This document shows, piece by piece, positions 32,202 to 40,822 of a DNA stretch of 64,000 nucleotides (position 1 is the stretch's first letter; the number at the start of each line of letters is the position of its first letter). The translations under genes and the position numbers were made by a program. The notes beneath the pieces were generated by a model that searched no databases, had not been told where the DNA came from, and was given only the letters and a program-made list of their open reading frames with translations. The stretch is from Nocardioides xinjiangensis (lineage in GTDB: Bacteria; Actinomycetota; Actinomycetes; Propionibacteriales; Nocardioidaceae): contig NZ_JAFMSY010000001.1 of assembly GCF_017916455.1 (NCBI RefSeq), positions 787,882-851,881 on the forward strand. Direction: 5' to 3'.

Positions 32202-35200
32202 TCAGACCGCCCGCCTCAGCACCCGGACACGGGCCTGGACGAGGACCTCACCGCTGCGGTCGAGGACCCGCAGGACCTTGCGGCCCCTGAGGTTCCCCGG
32301 CACGACCTCGCGGACGGTGAAGCGGCCGTCCTCGACCTTCACCGAGGCGAGCTTCCTGCCGCCGAGGGTGATCCGGACCCGGCCGACCGTGAAGTCGCGT
32401 CCTCGGACCCTGACGGACCCGCCGGCGCGCACGGTGTCCTTGACGCGGACCTTCGGCGTCACGCCGGGCGTGGGCGCCGGCGTCGTGGTGGGGGCCGGCG
32501 TGGTGGTGGGGACCGGCGTCGGCGTCGGGTCCGCCCCGTCGGCCGTGTACTCCACGTCGACGAACGGCACCACCTTCGCCTGCTGCGGCCCGAACGACAG
32601 GTACTTCACGTCGTTCATCCACCACGGGTTGCCGCGGGGGATGCGCGGGAACGCCTCGGTGACGATGCCGCGGTCGAGCTGGACGTTCGCCAGCGCCGAG
32701 GAGTACTCGATCTTGATCTCGTTCTCGCCGTCGACGAGGTAGTCGCTGACGTCGGCGATCGGAGTGGCCCAGTCGATCCCGCCGGTGTAGAGGTCGGTGC
32801 CTACCAGCGGCACCTGGTTGCCACGGCCGTCGTCGATCGTCGGCTTGCCGACTCCGCCGACGTCCTTGCGGACCTTGGTCGGGTTGGTCGAGACGTGCCC
32901 GCCCACCTTCTCGCCGTTGATCCACACCACCATGGAGTCCTCGAGGTCCTTGCCGAAGTCGAGGTAGGCGCCAGTGGCGGAGTCGGCGTCCCAGTCGAAC
33001 GTCGCCTCGTAGTTGCCCTTGCCGGAGACGGCCTTGCCCACCTCGGGGATCTTGTCCCACGTCGTCAGGGTGTCGAGCTCGACGTCGATGTCAGTGACCA
33101 CCGTCGAGGTCTTGCGGTTGGTGGTGGTCAGGCCGTCGATGGTCTCGGTGCGGACCAGGTCGCCCGCGGTGGGGTTGGGCCGCCACGACTCGACGGTCAG
33201 GTCCCAGTCGGTGATGTCGTACGCCTCGGGAACCGCGACAGCCTCGTCGATCGTCGCGCCGTCGCTGAGCTCCGCGGTCACCGTGCCGGAACGGGACGTC
33301 CGGACCGCGACACCGTCCTCGGTGGCGTACGCGGAGTCGGCGTTCGTGTCGAGGACGTGGAGCTGGGCCTCGTCGACCTTCTCGAAGGCGAGCAGGGCGA
33401 TGTTGTCGTAGTCCAGGTCGATCGGGACGATGGTCTTGCCGTCCTCCCAGCGGTAGTCGGCGAGCTGGGTCGTCTCACCGGTCCACGCGTCGATGGCGTA
33501 CGGCACGAACAGCCCGTCCTGGACGATGTCGGTCTGGATGTTCCGGCCGTGCTTCGCGGCCCGGACGCTGGCCTTGTGGCTCTTGTCGAGGTAGTTGGCC
33601 GGGTCGTAGTTGTAGACGTAGAGGTACTGGTTGCCCTTCTCGTCCTCGCGGGTCTGCGTGAGCAGCTGCAGGTTGGGCTCGGGGAAGCCGCTGTAGGGCT
33701 CGACGCCGAGCTCCTCGAGCTTCTCCAGGACGTTGTCGTCGTAGCCGCCGGGCTGGGCGCTGGAGTAGTCGATGTCGTCGTAGACCGTCGCCTGACGCAC
33801 CGTCGGCAGCGTCTTGAGCTCGTCCATGACCTTCTTCAGCGCCTTGTCCTTGCCGTCGTTGAACGGCGTGCGGTTCCCGGCGTTCTCGAGGACGACGACC
33901 TTCAGCCCCTGCTTGGCCCACCTGAGCAGCCGGGTGGCGGCCTCGAGCTCGAGCCAGTCCTGGTAGAGCACGACGGCCTTGTAGCCGGCCTTCTCGATGG
34001 TCTTCGTCTTGGTGTCGAACCTGACGTCGTCGTCGAAGAGGAACCGCGGGCTGAAGTAGTCGTAGGTGTAGCCGTTGTCCTGCAGCTCGGTCGAGCGGTA
34101 GTAGACCCCTTGGTGGGCGTACTGCCAGTTCATGTTGCCGTTGTCGCTGCCGATGCCGGCGTTGTAGGCGACGCCGTGGATCCACTTCTGGTTGATGAAC
34201 CCGACGTCGGTGCGGCTCCTGCCGGTCTGCAGGAGCTGCTGGACGCGGCCGAGGTGCGCGTTGAACTCGTCGTACTCGGAGTAGCCGGGGTTGCGGGTGC
34301 CGAGCTGACGGAAGCCGGTGGCGTTGTGGCCCGGCCAGGCGAAGCTGCCGTAGCTGTACCCGGCGCCCCACACGTGCCAGATCATGCGCTGGAACCCTGC
34401 GGCGTACTGCGAGTAGGCGTCGTGCAGGTCCATCTGCCGGGTGCCGCTGTAGGGGCCGAGCTGGGCGCCGGTCTCGGTGGAGAGCACCTTGTTCTCCAGC
34501 TTGGCGCCGCCGGTCCACAGACGGAGGATGTCGACGTTGTTGTACTGGTTGAAGTTCTCCGCCTCGGGGTAGTCGACGTCCATCGCCGGCTCCGACATCT
34601 CGAGCGGCCTGCCGTAGGAGATCTGGGCACGGGTCTCGATGCCCACGGAGTTCAGCCACGTCTTCAGCGGCCGGAGCATGCGCTCGCGGTAGAGCTCGGT
34701 GAGGACGTCCTGGTAGTCGTTGATGATGCCCTGACGCCGCATCTCGTCGCCGGCCAGCTTGTAGGTGCCGGTGTTGCGCACCTCGTGGTACGGCGTGAAC
34801 GGGCTGGCGTTGACGCCCTGGAAGAGGAAGAGGTAGGGCGTGATGTCGTAGCCCTTGCGCCTCTTGAACTCGGCCGCCATGTCCTCGGCCCACCAGGTCG
34901 CGCCGCCGGTGCCGAAGTTGATCTCGAGGGAGTCCATGAAGAGCTGGACGTCACCCTCGGCGATCTTGGCGCGCAGCGCCGGGTCGGCGAGGTAGTGCTG
35001 CTCCCAGTAGGTGCGCAGCGCCTGGACGCCGCGGGTGTCGAAGTAGTTGGTCGCGTAGGCGGGCTGCGCCGACGGGCTCGACGAGTGGTAGGTGCCCTGG
35101 GTCCACACGCCGAACACGCGGTAGGTGCCGTCGTCCGGTGCGGTCCAGCTCAGGTTCTGGCTCCAGACGTCCGCGCCCTGCGTGACGTTGGCCTTGAGGT

Positions 35201-35897
35201 CGATGAAGCTGTTCGGGTCGACCGCGTCTCCCGCGGTGACCTTGTAGGCGTAGGCCGTCACGAACTTCGCGCCGGCGCGACGCGCGTTGGCCGCCGCCGG
35301 GAAGGGCACGGTCGTCAGCGACTGACCGGGCTCGACCGTGCCGGTGCCGAGCGTGATGTTCTGCATCGCCTGCTGGCTCGCCGGGTCGAGGCCCGGGACG
35401 TTGGACGTCGCCCAGTTGGTGCCCGAGGTGAGGTAGACCGCCATGCCCAGGTCGAGCATCTTGTTCATCATCAGGTTCCACTTGTGCTCCCACATCCCGG
35501 ACCCGTAGGCGTACGTCGCGTCCGGCGCGGCGTTGTCGCTCTGCATGCACAGCTCGACGCCGCGGTAGCCGGCGTCGTAGAGCGCCTGGATCTCCTCGAG
35601 CAGCGACTCGTCGGTGTTGGCCGCCTCGCCCAGCCACCAGCGGACGTCGGTGCTGTAGACGCGGTCGGGGTCGACGTACTTCTTCTCGAGCTGCCTGGCG
35701 AACGCCGAGCTCTTCTTGACCGGAGGCGACTTCAGGTCCGGCGCGGCGGCCTGCGCGGTGGCGCTCGAGGGCTCGGCGGCGGACGGGCTGGCGCCCAGGC
35801 CCAGCGCCATGGACGACAGCCCCACCGCGAGGCTCAGGGCGACGGCTGTCGCCGTCCGCCCCCCTCGCGGCTGGAGAGCCGGTGATGTCGAGTTCAT
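32202..35897 (-). CDS. secreted GH106-type alpha-L-rhamnosidase-like protein, paralog 1
   Basis: The product is 1231 aa. Residues 1-41 are a signal peptide (ALSLAVGLSSMALGLGASPSAA). The catalytic part starts at DPDRVYSTDVRWWLG (76-90). Shared acidic motifs are VQLFMDSLE (317-325), MDVDYPEAEN (439-448) and LSTET (472-476); TYDYFSPRFLFDDDV is at 611-625. A beta-sandwich with DFGKDLEDSMVVWINGEKVGG is at about 955-1120. A Thr/Pro linker (about 1124-1147) leads to an 84-residue basic module. Known GH106 enzymes remove alpha-L-rhamnose from plant or microbial glycans. Substrate here is unknown. The catalytic Glu residues are not assigned. Confidence 0.88.
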   Translation of the reverse strand: MNSTSPALQPRGGRTATAVALSLAVGLSSMALGLGASPSAAEPSSATAQAAAPDLKSPPVKKSSAFARQLEKKYVDPDRVYSTDVRWWLGEAANTDESLLEEIQALYDAGYRGVELCMQSDNAAPDATYAYGSGMWEHKWNLMMNKMLDLGMAVYLTSGTNWATSNVPGLDPASQQAMQNITLGTGTVEPGQSLTTVPFPAAANARRAGAKFVTAYAYKVTAGDAVDPNSFIDLKANVTQGADVWSQNLSWTAPDDGTYRVFGVWTQGTYHSSSPSAQPAYATNYFDTRGVQALRTYWEQHYLADPALRAKIAEGDVQLFMDSLEINFGTGGATWWAEDMAAEFKRRKGYDITPYLFLFQGVNASPFTPYHEVRNTGTYKLAGDEMRRQGIINDYQDVLTELYRERMLRPLKTWLNSVGIETRAQISYGRPLEMSEPAMDVDYPEAENFNQYNNVDILRLWTGGAKLENKVLSTETGAQLGPYSGTRQMDLHDAYSQYAAGFQRMIWHVWGAGYSYGSFAWPGHNATGFRQLGTRNPGYSEYDEFNAHLGRVQQLLQTGRSRTDVGFINQKWIHGVAYNAGIGSDNGNMNWQYAHQGVYYRSTELQDNGYTYDYFSPRFLFDDDVRFDTKTKTIEKAGYKAVVLYQDWLELEAATRLLRWAKQGLKVVVLENAGNRTPFNDGKDKALKKVMDELKTLPTVRQATVYDDIDYSSAQPGGYDDNVLEKLEELGVEPYSGFPEPNLQLLTQTREDEKGNQYLYVYNYDPANYLDKSHKASVRAAKHGRNIQTDIVQDGLFVPYAIDAWTGETTQLADYRWEDGKTIVPIDLDYDNIALLAFEKVDEAQLHVLDTNADSAYATEDGVAVRTSRSGTVTAELSDGATIDEAVAVPEAYDITDWDLTVESWRPNPTAGDLVRTETIDGLTTTNRKTSTVVTDIDVELDTLTTWDKIPEVGKAVSGKGNYEATFDWDADSATGAYLDFGKDLEDSMVVWINGEKVGGHVSTNPTKVRKDVGGVGKPTIDDGRGNQVPLVGTDLYTGGIDWATPIADVSDYLVDGENEIKIEYSSALANVQLDRGIVTEAFPRIPRGNPWWMNDVKYLSFGPQQAKVVPFVDVEYTADGADPTPTPVPTTTPAPTTTPAPTPGVTPKVRVKDTVRAGGSVRVRGRDFTVGRVRITLGGRKLASVKVEDGRFTVREVVPGNLRGRKVLRVLDRSGEVLVQARVRVLRRAV

Positions 35898-35990
35898 GCT
35901 GCTCCTTGTGGTGTGAGGTGGTCACGCGACCACGCGTGCGCGGCAGTTCACGGCGTGGGCGGCGCGGGCTCGGCGAACCAGACGTGTGCG

Positions 35991-36006
35991 GATGAAACGA
36001 TTCATC
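35991..36006. promoter_or_regulatory. LacI-type operator, site 1
   Basis: GATGAAACGATTCATC is a 16-bp near-perfect palindrome (GATGAA-ACGA-TTCATC) with a central CG. It lies 94 bp upstream of the first GH106 start. It shares the TGAAACG core with four sites further right. Confidence 0.65.
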
Positions 36007-36082
36007 GAAGCCGCCACCCACTGTGGTCGTCGTCACACCTCGAGCGCAACGGGTTCGCGTGACTTCGAGGACCATGGCTGCC

Positions 36083-36095
36083 GATACCGGCTATC
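36083..36095. promoter_or_regulatory. candidate LysR binding palindrome, distal
   Basis: GATACCGGCTATC is GATA-N5-TATC and repeats at 36130 with 47 bp between equivalent bases. It is in the LysR/GH106 divergent region. Confidence 0.5.
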
Positions 36096-36129
36096 GCCGG
36101 TGCCGATGCCCCCGGGCACGGCCGGTCGG

Positions 36130-36142
36130 GATAGCAGCTATC
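36130..36142. promoter_or_regulatory. candidate LysR binding palindrome, proximal
   Basis: GATAGCAGCTATC is a perfect 6-1-6 palindrome (GATAGC-A-GCTATC), about 140 bp before the LysR start. LysR proteins commonly bind such T-N11-A-like sites next to their own gene. Confidence 0.55.
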
Positions 36143-36279
36143 GAGGGACGCCATACCTCTCGCGAGGCTCTGCCCGCTGGAGCGTTGATAGGTTCCCGGC
36201 GAGCCGCGGACCGTTCGCCGAAGGGGCGCTCGTTGGCTGACGTGGCGTGGCGGTGGCACAGTCGACCCAGGAGGCCCCC

Positions 36280-37215
36280 TTGATCGACCACGCGCGACTT
36301 CGCCGCCTCGACCTGAACCTCTTGCACTCGCTCGACAGCCTGCTGCGTGAGAGGAACGTGTCGCGGGCGGCCGCCTCCGTCGGAGTGAGCCAGCCGGTGA
36401 TGAGTGCCGCCCTCGCACGGCTCCGACGGCACTTCGACGACGAGCTGCTCGTCCGGAGGGGCAACCAGTACGAGCTGACGTCCCTGGCCAAGCAGCTCGG
36501 GCCCGCGGTGACCGACGCCCTCAGGGCGGTCGACCGGGTGATCGGCGCGAAGACGAGCTTCGACCGCAGCACCGAGCACGAGTTCACCGTGGTGTGCAGC
36601 GAGGTGGTCGCGGCGATGCTGCTCCCTCGGCTGTGCCTGGCGATGCAGGAGGCGGCTCCGGCGACCACGCTCCGGGTCGTCGAGCCGGGCCAGCTCCGTG
36701 GCGTCGACATCGCCGACCACCTGGCCGCGAGCGTGGACGGGGTGTTCCTGCCACACGGCTGGCTGTCCGGGCTGGAGAGCATCGACGTGCTCGTCGACCA
36801 GTGGGTCTTCGCCGTCTCGATCGACGACCCTGCCGAGCGGCTGGACCTCGACGACCTGAACACCCGCCCGTGGGTGGTAGCCCAGGTCGGGGACCGCGAG
36901 GTGGCACGCGGGATGCAGCAGGTCCTCTCCGCCGGCGTGCGCCCTCGCACGGAGGTGATCGTGAGCGGCTCGATGAGCATGCCGTTCTTCCTCCGCAACA
37001 GCCGACGCGTCGCGGTGATGGGTCGTCGGCTGATCGAGGAGATGGGACAGCTCTACGGGATCAGGGAGATCCCCGGACCCTGGGAGCTCGACACGCTTCG
37101 GACGGCGTTCTGGTGGCACCAGAGCAGGCGGGACGACCCGGCGCACCGCTGGCTCAGGACGCTCGTGCACGACGTGCGCGACGCCCGGGGAGCACAGGCG
37201 GCCGCCGCCGAGTAG
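36280..37215 (+). CDS. LysR family transcriptional regulator (NodD-like)
   Basis: The product is 311 aa from a TTG at 36280, chosen because AGGAGG stands 5 bases before it; a GTG at 36247 in frame would give 322 aa. The N terminus has RRLDLNLLHSLDSLLRERNVSRAAASVGVSQPVMSAALARLRRHFDDELLVRRGN read as the winged HTH. The rest is the periplasmic-binding-like effector domain (TEHEFTVVCSEVVAAMLLP onward). NodD-type members often sense phenolic or flavonoid ligands; the ligand here is unknown. It diverges from the first GH106 gene with two palindromes between them, suggesting control of both. Confidence 0.9.
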   Translation: MIDHARLRRLDLNLLHSLDSLLRERNVSRAAASVGVSQPVMSAALARLRRHFDDELLVRRGNQYELTSLAKQLGPAVTDALRAVDRVIGAKTSFDRSTEHEFTVVCSEVVAAMLLPRLCLAMQEAAPATTLRVVEPGQLRGVDIADHLAASVDGVFLPHGWLSGLESIDVLVDQWVFAVSIDDPAERLDLDDLNTRPWVVAQVGDREVARGMQQVLSAGVRPRTEVIVSGSMSMPFFLRNSRRVAVMGRRLIEEMGQLYGIREIPGPWELDTLRTAFWWHQSRRDDPAHRWLRTLVHDVRDARGAQAAAAE

Positions 37216-37271
37216 GCGGCGTGCGACGCTGCTCGACCGGCCGATGGGCGCTCGGTCGGGTGAGGCACGGA

Positions 37272-37460
37272 GTGCGGGCGGTCGTCTACCTTGTGGCGCG
37301 GCGCTTCGCCGCCGTGCTGGCCCTCCTGGTGCTGTTCCTCGTCGTGGTCGCGGTCGCCGGCGGGCTCGCCAGCAGCGGCGACGACCTGCCGGACAACACG
37401 CCCGACGAGCTGGTCGAACCGTTGCAGGACCTCCACGACGCCGTCGAGGGGAGCGGGTGA
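37272..37460 (+). CDS. small single-pass membrane protein
   Basis: The product is 62 aa from a GTG at 37272; another GTG at 37260 is possible. Residues 10-35 form one strong helix (FAAVLALLVLFLVVVAVAGGLA). The short outer tail has DDLPDNTPDELVEPLQDLHDAVEG. The stop overlaps the next ATG by one base (TGATG), and the next gene is a lipoprotein of similar topology. No family is recognised. Confidence 0.55.
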   Translation: MRAVVYLVARRFAAVLALLVLFLVVVAVAGGLASSGDDLPDNTPDELVEPLQDLHDAVEGSG

Positions 37461-37840
37461 TGGAGGCGACTCGCATCGCCCGTGCGCTCGGCCGGCGTGC
37501 GGCCGCGACCGTGCTGGCGCTGCTCATCACCCCGGTCCTGGTCGCGTGCGGAGGGGCCGAGAGCGCACCCAGCGAACAGGTCCCGGCCCTCGGCAAGCAG
37601 CTGGAGAGGGTTGACGAGGCCGTGGAGGCAGGCGACTACTCGAGGGCGCGCGCTGCCGTGAAGGACCTGGTCGCGCGCGTGGCACAGGCCCAGGTCGACG
37701 GCGAGCTGTCGGACGAGCAGGCGCAGCGCATCGTCACCGCGGCGAGGTCCGTGCTGGAGAACCTCCCGGACGACGGCTCCCACAACGACGGCTCCCCCGA
37801 CGAGGGCCCGGACGAGGACGACGAGGGCGAAGCGGCCTGA
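37460..37840 (+). CDS. small lipoprotein
   Basis: The product is 126 aa. The signal peptide ends in a lipobox (ITPVLVAC, Cys near residue 30). The mature part is one helical region (PALGKQLERVDEAVEAGDYSRARAAVKDLVARVAQAQVDGELS), probably two helices of an alpha-hairpin, and a very acidic tail (DDGSHNDGSPDEGPDEDDEG). It is translationally coupled to the upstream membrane peptide. Function is unknown. Confidence 0.7.
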   Translation: MEATRIARALGRRAAATVLALLITPVLVACGGAESAPSEQVPALGKQLERVDEAVEAGDYSRARAAVKDLVARVAQAQVDGELSDEQAQRIVTAARSVLENLPDDGSHNDGSPDEGPDEDDEGEAA

Positions 37841-38067
37841 GCCGCCTGCAGCCGCGTGGGGTGCCGAGCTGCGCCCTGGCCGCGGAGGCGTGGACATCCG
37901 GGGCGCGGTGGACCGAGTGGCCCGGGGCGCCCATGCGCCATTTGAGTGAGATTCCCCGTGCACGGCCGGCCGGCGGCCCGGGTCCTCGTACCGTCGCACC
38001 ACGACGTGGTGGCACACCCCGTCCACCCACGTCCCCCCATACGTACGAGCCACGGAGGGTGGTCGTC

Positions 38068-38526
38068 ATGGCACGACGCGTTCTTGCACTGCTGGTCCTG
38101 GTCGTCGCGGCGTTGGTGGGTGGCGCGTCCGCCGCCTCCGCGGAGGTTCGCGTGATCACGGTCCACCTGGCGCCTTCGGGCGATGCGGACGGCTCGGGGG
38201 TCGCGACGTTGCGGTTGCGGTCCGACCAGGAGCTGGTCTGCTACTCGATCGTCGTCCGCGACATCGGTGTGCCCACGGAGCCGGCTCCCGGAATCGGGTC
38301 GGCGCACATCCACGGCCCCCTGCCCGCTGGTGGCATCGCGATCGACCTCGACACCGTCTTCCGCGCGGCCGGGCCGAGCACGTACGTCGCGCGGGACTGC
38401 GTCAGCGCCGACAGCGACGCGATCGACGCGGTGCTCGCCGACCCGGAGCTGTTCTACCTCAACGTGCACAACGTCGAGTTCCCCGGCGGCGCCGTCCAGG
38501 GCAGCCTCGACCGGGCCGGGGAATGA
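38068..38526 (+). CDS. secreted CHRD domain protein
   Basis: The product is 152 aa. A signal peptide (RVLALLVLVVAALVGGASAASA) is followed by a CHRD-type beta domain: DADGSGVATLRLRSDQELVCYSIVVRDIG, GSAHIHGPLPAGG, and a final FYLNVHNVEFPGGAVQGSL, which is the family's signature ending. CHRD domains were named from chordin. Bacterial ones are secreted and of unclear function. It is a single gene. Confidence 0.85.
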   Translation: MARRVLALLVLVVAALVGGASAASAEVRVITVHLAPSGDADGSGVATLRLRSDQELVCYSIVVRDIGVPTEPAPGIGSAHIHGPLPAGGIAIDLDTVFRAAGPSTYVARDCVSADSDAIDAVLADPELFYLNVHNVEFPGGAVQGSLDRAGE

Positions 38527-38617
38527 CGGTCAGGGGCGCCGCGAGCGCCGGGGTTGCCTCGTCGCGGTCGTGCCCCGGCCCCTCGCCTGCACGGGCTCAC
38601 GGTGCGGTGCTCGGCCG

Positions 38618-38956
38618 ATGAGCCTCGACCCGGCGGAGACGAACCCCGACCACTACAGGGTCATCTTCGAGAACGAGCGTGTCCGCGTGCTGGAGTACGT
38701 CGACGAGCCCGGCACGCTCACCACCCCGCACGCCCACCCGGACAGCGTGATGTACACCCTGTCCTCGTTCCGGCGGCGGATCGTCCAGGGCGACGCGCAG
38801 CGCGAGGTGGACCTGCAGGCAGGCACCGTGGGCTGGATCCCGGCGCAGCAGCACCACGGCGAGAACATCGGCGAGACGCCGTCGCACGCGATCTTCGTGG
38901 AGCTCAAGGACGGGACGGCCCCGACCGCCGAAGGGGAGATCGGCCCGCGCCTGTGA
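38618..38956 (+). CDS. cupin-like protein
   Basis: The product is 112 aa. It begins with NPDHYRVIFENERVRVLEYVDEPG, and the first cupin motif reads TTPHAHPDSVMYTLSSF. The second motif contains VGWIPAQQHHGENIG. Two His residues in each motif could bind a metal. Proteins of this type are common and mostly uncharacterised. It lies between the CHRD gene and the permease pair. Confidence 0.82.
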   Translation: MSLDPAETNPDHYRVIFENERVRVLEYVDEPGTLTTPHAHPDSVMYTLSSFRRRIVQGDAQREVDLQAGTVGWIPAQQHHGENIGETPSHAIFVELKDGTAPTAEGEIGPRL

Positions 38957-39048
38957 CGCGCGGCTGATCCGACCGCGAACGCTCAGGCACTGCGGCGGAG
39001 CTCCACGTCGTCCTGGCAGGACCGCGCGCGCGACCCGATCACAGGAAC

Positions 39049-39062
39049 GGGATCGATTATCA
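39049..39062. promoter_or_regulatory. AT-rich box before permease pair, possible metal-regulator site
   Basis: GGATCGATTATCAT is an unusually AT-rich patch about 35-47 bases before the permease ATG. It resembles half of a Zur/Fur-type box. Assignment is tentative because the second half is weak. Confidence 0.3.
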
Positions 39063-39095
39063 TTCGCCGGTGACCTCAACCGCGACGGTGCCCTC

Positions 39096-40109
39096 ATGAG
39101 CGAATCGACCCGTCAGGACTCGCCTCCGTCCACCTCTGGCAGCACGGCCCGCCGAGCAGTCGGCCTGCCGGTCCAGGCCTACGTCGTGTTCGTCGCGATG
39201 GCGGCCCTCGTGATGTCGCAGCAGTGGCTGGTGCCGCGCCTCGACAGCCCGGCGCTCGCCACGTGGAGCACGATCTTCGTCGCGATCGTCGTGCAGTCGA
39301 TCCCCTTCCTCGTCGGAGGCGTCCTCCTCGCCGGGGTGATCGCCACCCTCCTCTCCGAGCGGGCGCTGCGCCGCCTGGTGCCTGCGAGCCCGACACTGGG
39401 CGTGCCTGTCGCCGGGCTCGCGGGCGTTGCGCTGCCGGGATGTGAGTGCGCCTCGGTGCCCGTCGCCAGCAGCCTCATGCGACGCGGGGTCGCACCGTCC
39501 GTCGCGCTGACGTTCCTCCTGGCCGCTCCGGCGGTGAACCCGGTCGTCCTGGTGTCGACGGCGGTCGCGTTCCCCGATCGACCCGAGATCGTGCTGGCCC
39601 GGTTCCTCGCCTCGCTGCTCACGGCCGTGGCGGTGGGCTGGCTGTGGCTCCGGTTCGCCGGGCGGGTGCCGATCCTCCACCGCCGGAGCACCCACGACCA
39701 CGACGAGAGCACGGCGCAGGCCTTCCTCGGCAGCGTCCGCCATGACTTCATCCACGCGGCAGGGTTCGTGGTGCTCGGCGCCATGATCGCGGCCGCCATC
39801 AACACGTTCGTGCCGCGCTCGATCATCGACGGGGTCGCGGGCAACGTCGTGCTGGCCGTCGCGGCGATGGCCCTGTTCGCCTTCGTCGTGGCGCTGTGCT
39901 CGGAGGCGGATGCCTTCGTCGCGGCAAGCCTCAGCGCGTTCTCCGACACCGCGAAGCTGGTCTTCATGGTCGTGGGGCCCGCGATGGACGTGAAGCTGGC
40001 CTCGATGGAGTCGGGCCAGTTCGGTGGGGCCTTCGCGCTCCGGTTCGTCCCCCTAGTGATCGGCGTGGCCGTCCTGTCGGCCGTCGGCATGGGATGGTGG
40101 CTGCTGTGA
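39096..40109 (+). CDS. permease, DUF318/PF03773 family (COG0701)
   Basis: The product is 337 aa with about nine transmembrane helices. Family motifs are LPGCECASVPVASSLMRRG followed by LTFLLAAPAVNPVVLVST, and later LCSEADAFVAAS. A His/Asp-rich cytoplasmic loop (RRSTHDHDES) lies between the halves. The next gene is its usual partner and overlaps by 3 bases. The pair is thought to be a two-subunit transporter; the substrate is not established, with arsenic- and metal-linked relatives known. Confidence 0.9.
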   Translation: MSESTRQDSPPSTSGSTARRAVGLPVQAYVVFVAMAALVMSQQWLVPRLDSPALATWSTIFVAIVVQSIPFLVGGVLLAGVIATLLSERALRRLVPASPTLGVPVAGLAGVALPGCECASVPVASSLMRRGVAPSVALTFLLAAPAVNPVVLVSTAVAFPDRPEIVLARFLASLLTAVAVGWLWLRFAGRVPILHRRSTHDHDESTAQAFLGSVRHDFIHAAGFVVLGAMIAAAINTFVPRSIIDGVAGNVVLAVAAMALFAFVVALCSEADAFVAASLSAFSDTAKLVFMVVGPAMDVKLASMESGQFGGAFALRFVPLVIGVAVLSAVGMGWWLL

Positions 40110-40795
40110 AGCGCGCGACCCAGACCCTGCTGCTGGCCGTCACCGGCGCCGTGCTGCTCCGCATGGCGGCAGGTGACAGCTACCTGCGCTACGTCAACTC
40201 GTGGATGCGGTGGCCGCTCATCGCCTGCGGTGCGTTCCTCGTGGCCCTGGCACTGCTCGACGTCTTCCGCGAGCAGGGGTCGCAGGACGACGAGCACGAC
40301 GCGCACGTCCCGAGGGCCGCGTGGCTGCTCTTCGCTCCGTCGCTCGTGTTCTTCCTCATCGCTCCCCCGGCGCTCGGCGCCCACTTCGCCGAGCGCGCCC
40401 AGAGCGCGGTCGTGCCGGTGGACACGAGCACCGAGGTCGACCTCCCCCCGCTGCCCGAGGGCGACCCCGTGCCCGTCGTGCTCGACGAGGTCCTGTTGCG
40501 GGCGGCCTACGACGACGGCGCCACGTTGGCCGACCGCCGGCTCGAGCTCACCGGCTTCGTCAGCCGCGACAAGGCCGGCACCTGGTTCGTCACGCAGTTC
40601 GGGATGAACTGCTGTGCCGCGGACGCGACCGTCATGCGCGTGGCGGCGAGTGGCGTGGACGCTCCCCCCGACGACCAGTGGGTGCGGGTCGTCGCACGCC
40701 ACGTCTCCGGCACCGGCGACGGCGGTCGGGAAGAACCCGAAGTGGTGGTCGAACAGCTCGAGCTCATCGAGGCCCCGAAGAACCAGTACCGCTGA
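40106..40795 (+). CDS. TIGR03943 family permease partner (COG3689)
   Basis: The product is 229 aa starting at a GTG that overlaps the permease stop. Three N-terminal helices (TQTLLLAVTGAVLLRMAAG; WPLIACGAFLVALALLDVF; AWLLFAPSLVFFLIAPPALG) are followed by an external domain. That domain has LELTGFVSRDKAGTWFVTQFGMNCCAADATVM, the Cys-Cys motif typical of the family. The known genomic pairing with COG0701 proteins supports a joint complex. Function is not proven. Confidence 0.9.
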   Translation: MKRATQTLLLAVTGAVLLRMAAGDSYLRYVNSWMRWPLIACGAFLVALALLDVFREQGSQDDEHDAHVPRAAWLLFAPSLVFFLIAPPALGAHFAERAQSAVVPVDTSTEVDLPPLPEGDPVPVVLDEVLLRAAYDDGATLADRRLELTGFVSRDKAGTWFVTQFGMNCCAADATVMRVAASGVDAPPDDQWVRVVARHVSGTGDGGREEPEVVVEQLELIEAPKNQYR

Positions 40796-40822
40796 TCGGC
40801 GGGCCCGGGGTCCGGCGAAGGA

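Larger units (their letters stand above)
35898..36279. other. divergent intergenic region between GH106 gene and LysR gene
   Basis: This 382-bp region has no convincing gene. It holds one LacI-type palindrome (35991-36006) and two GATA-N5-TATC palindromes (36083-36095, 36130-36142), described separately. A short frame crossing it has no coding character. Confidence 0.7.
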
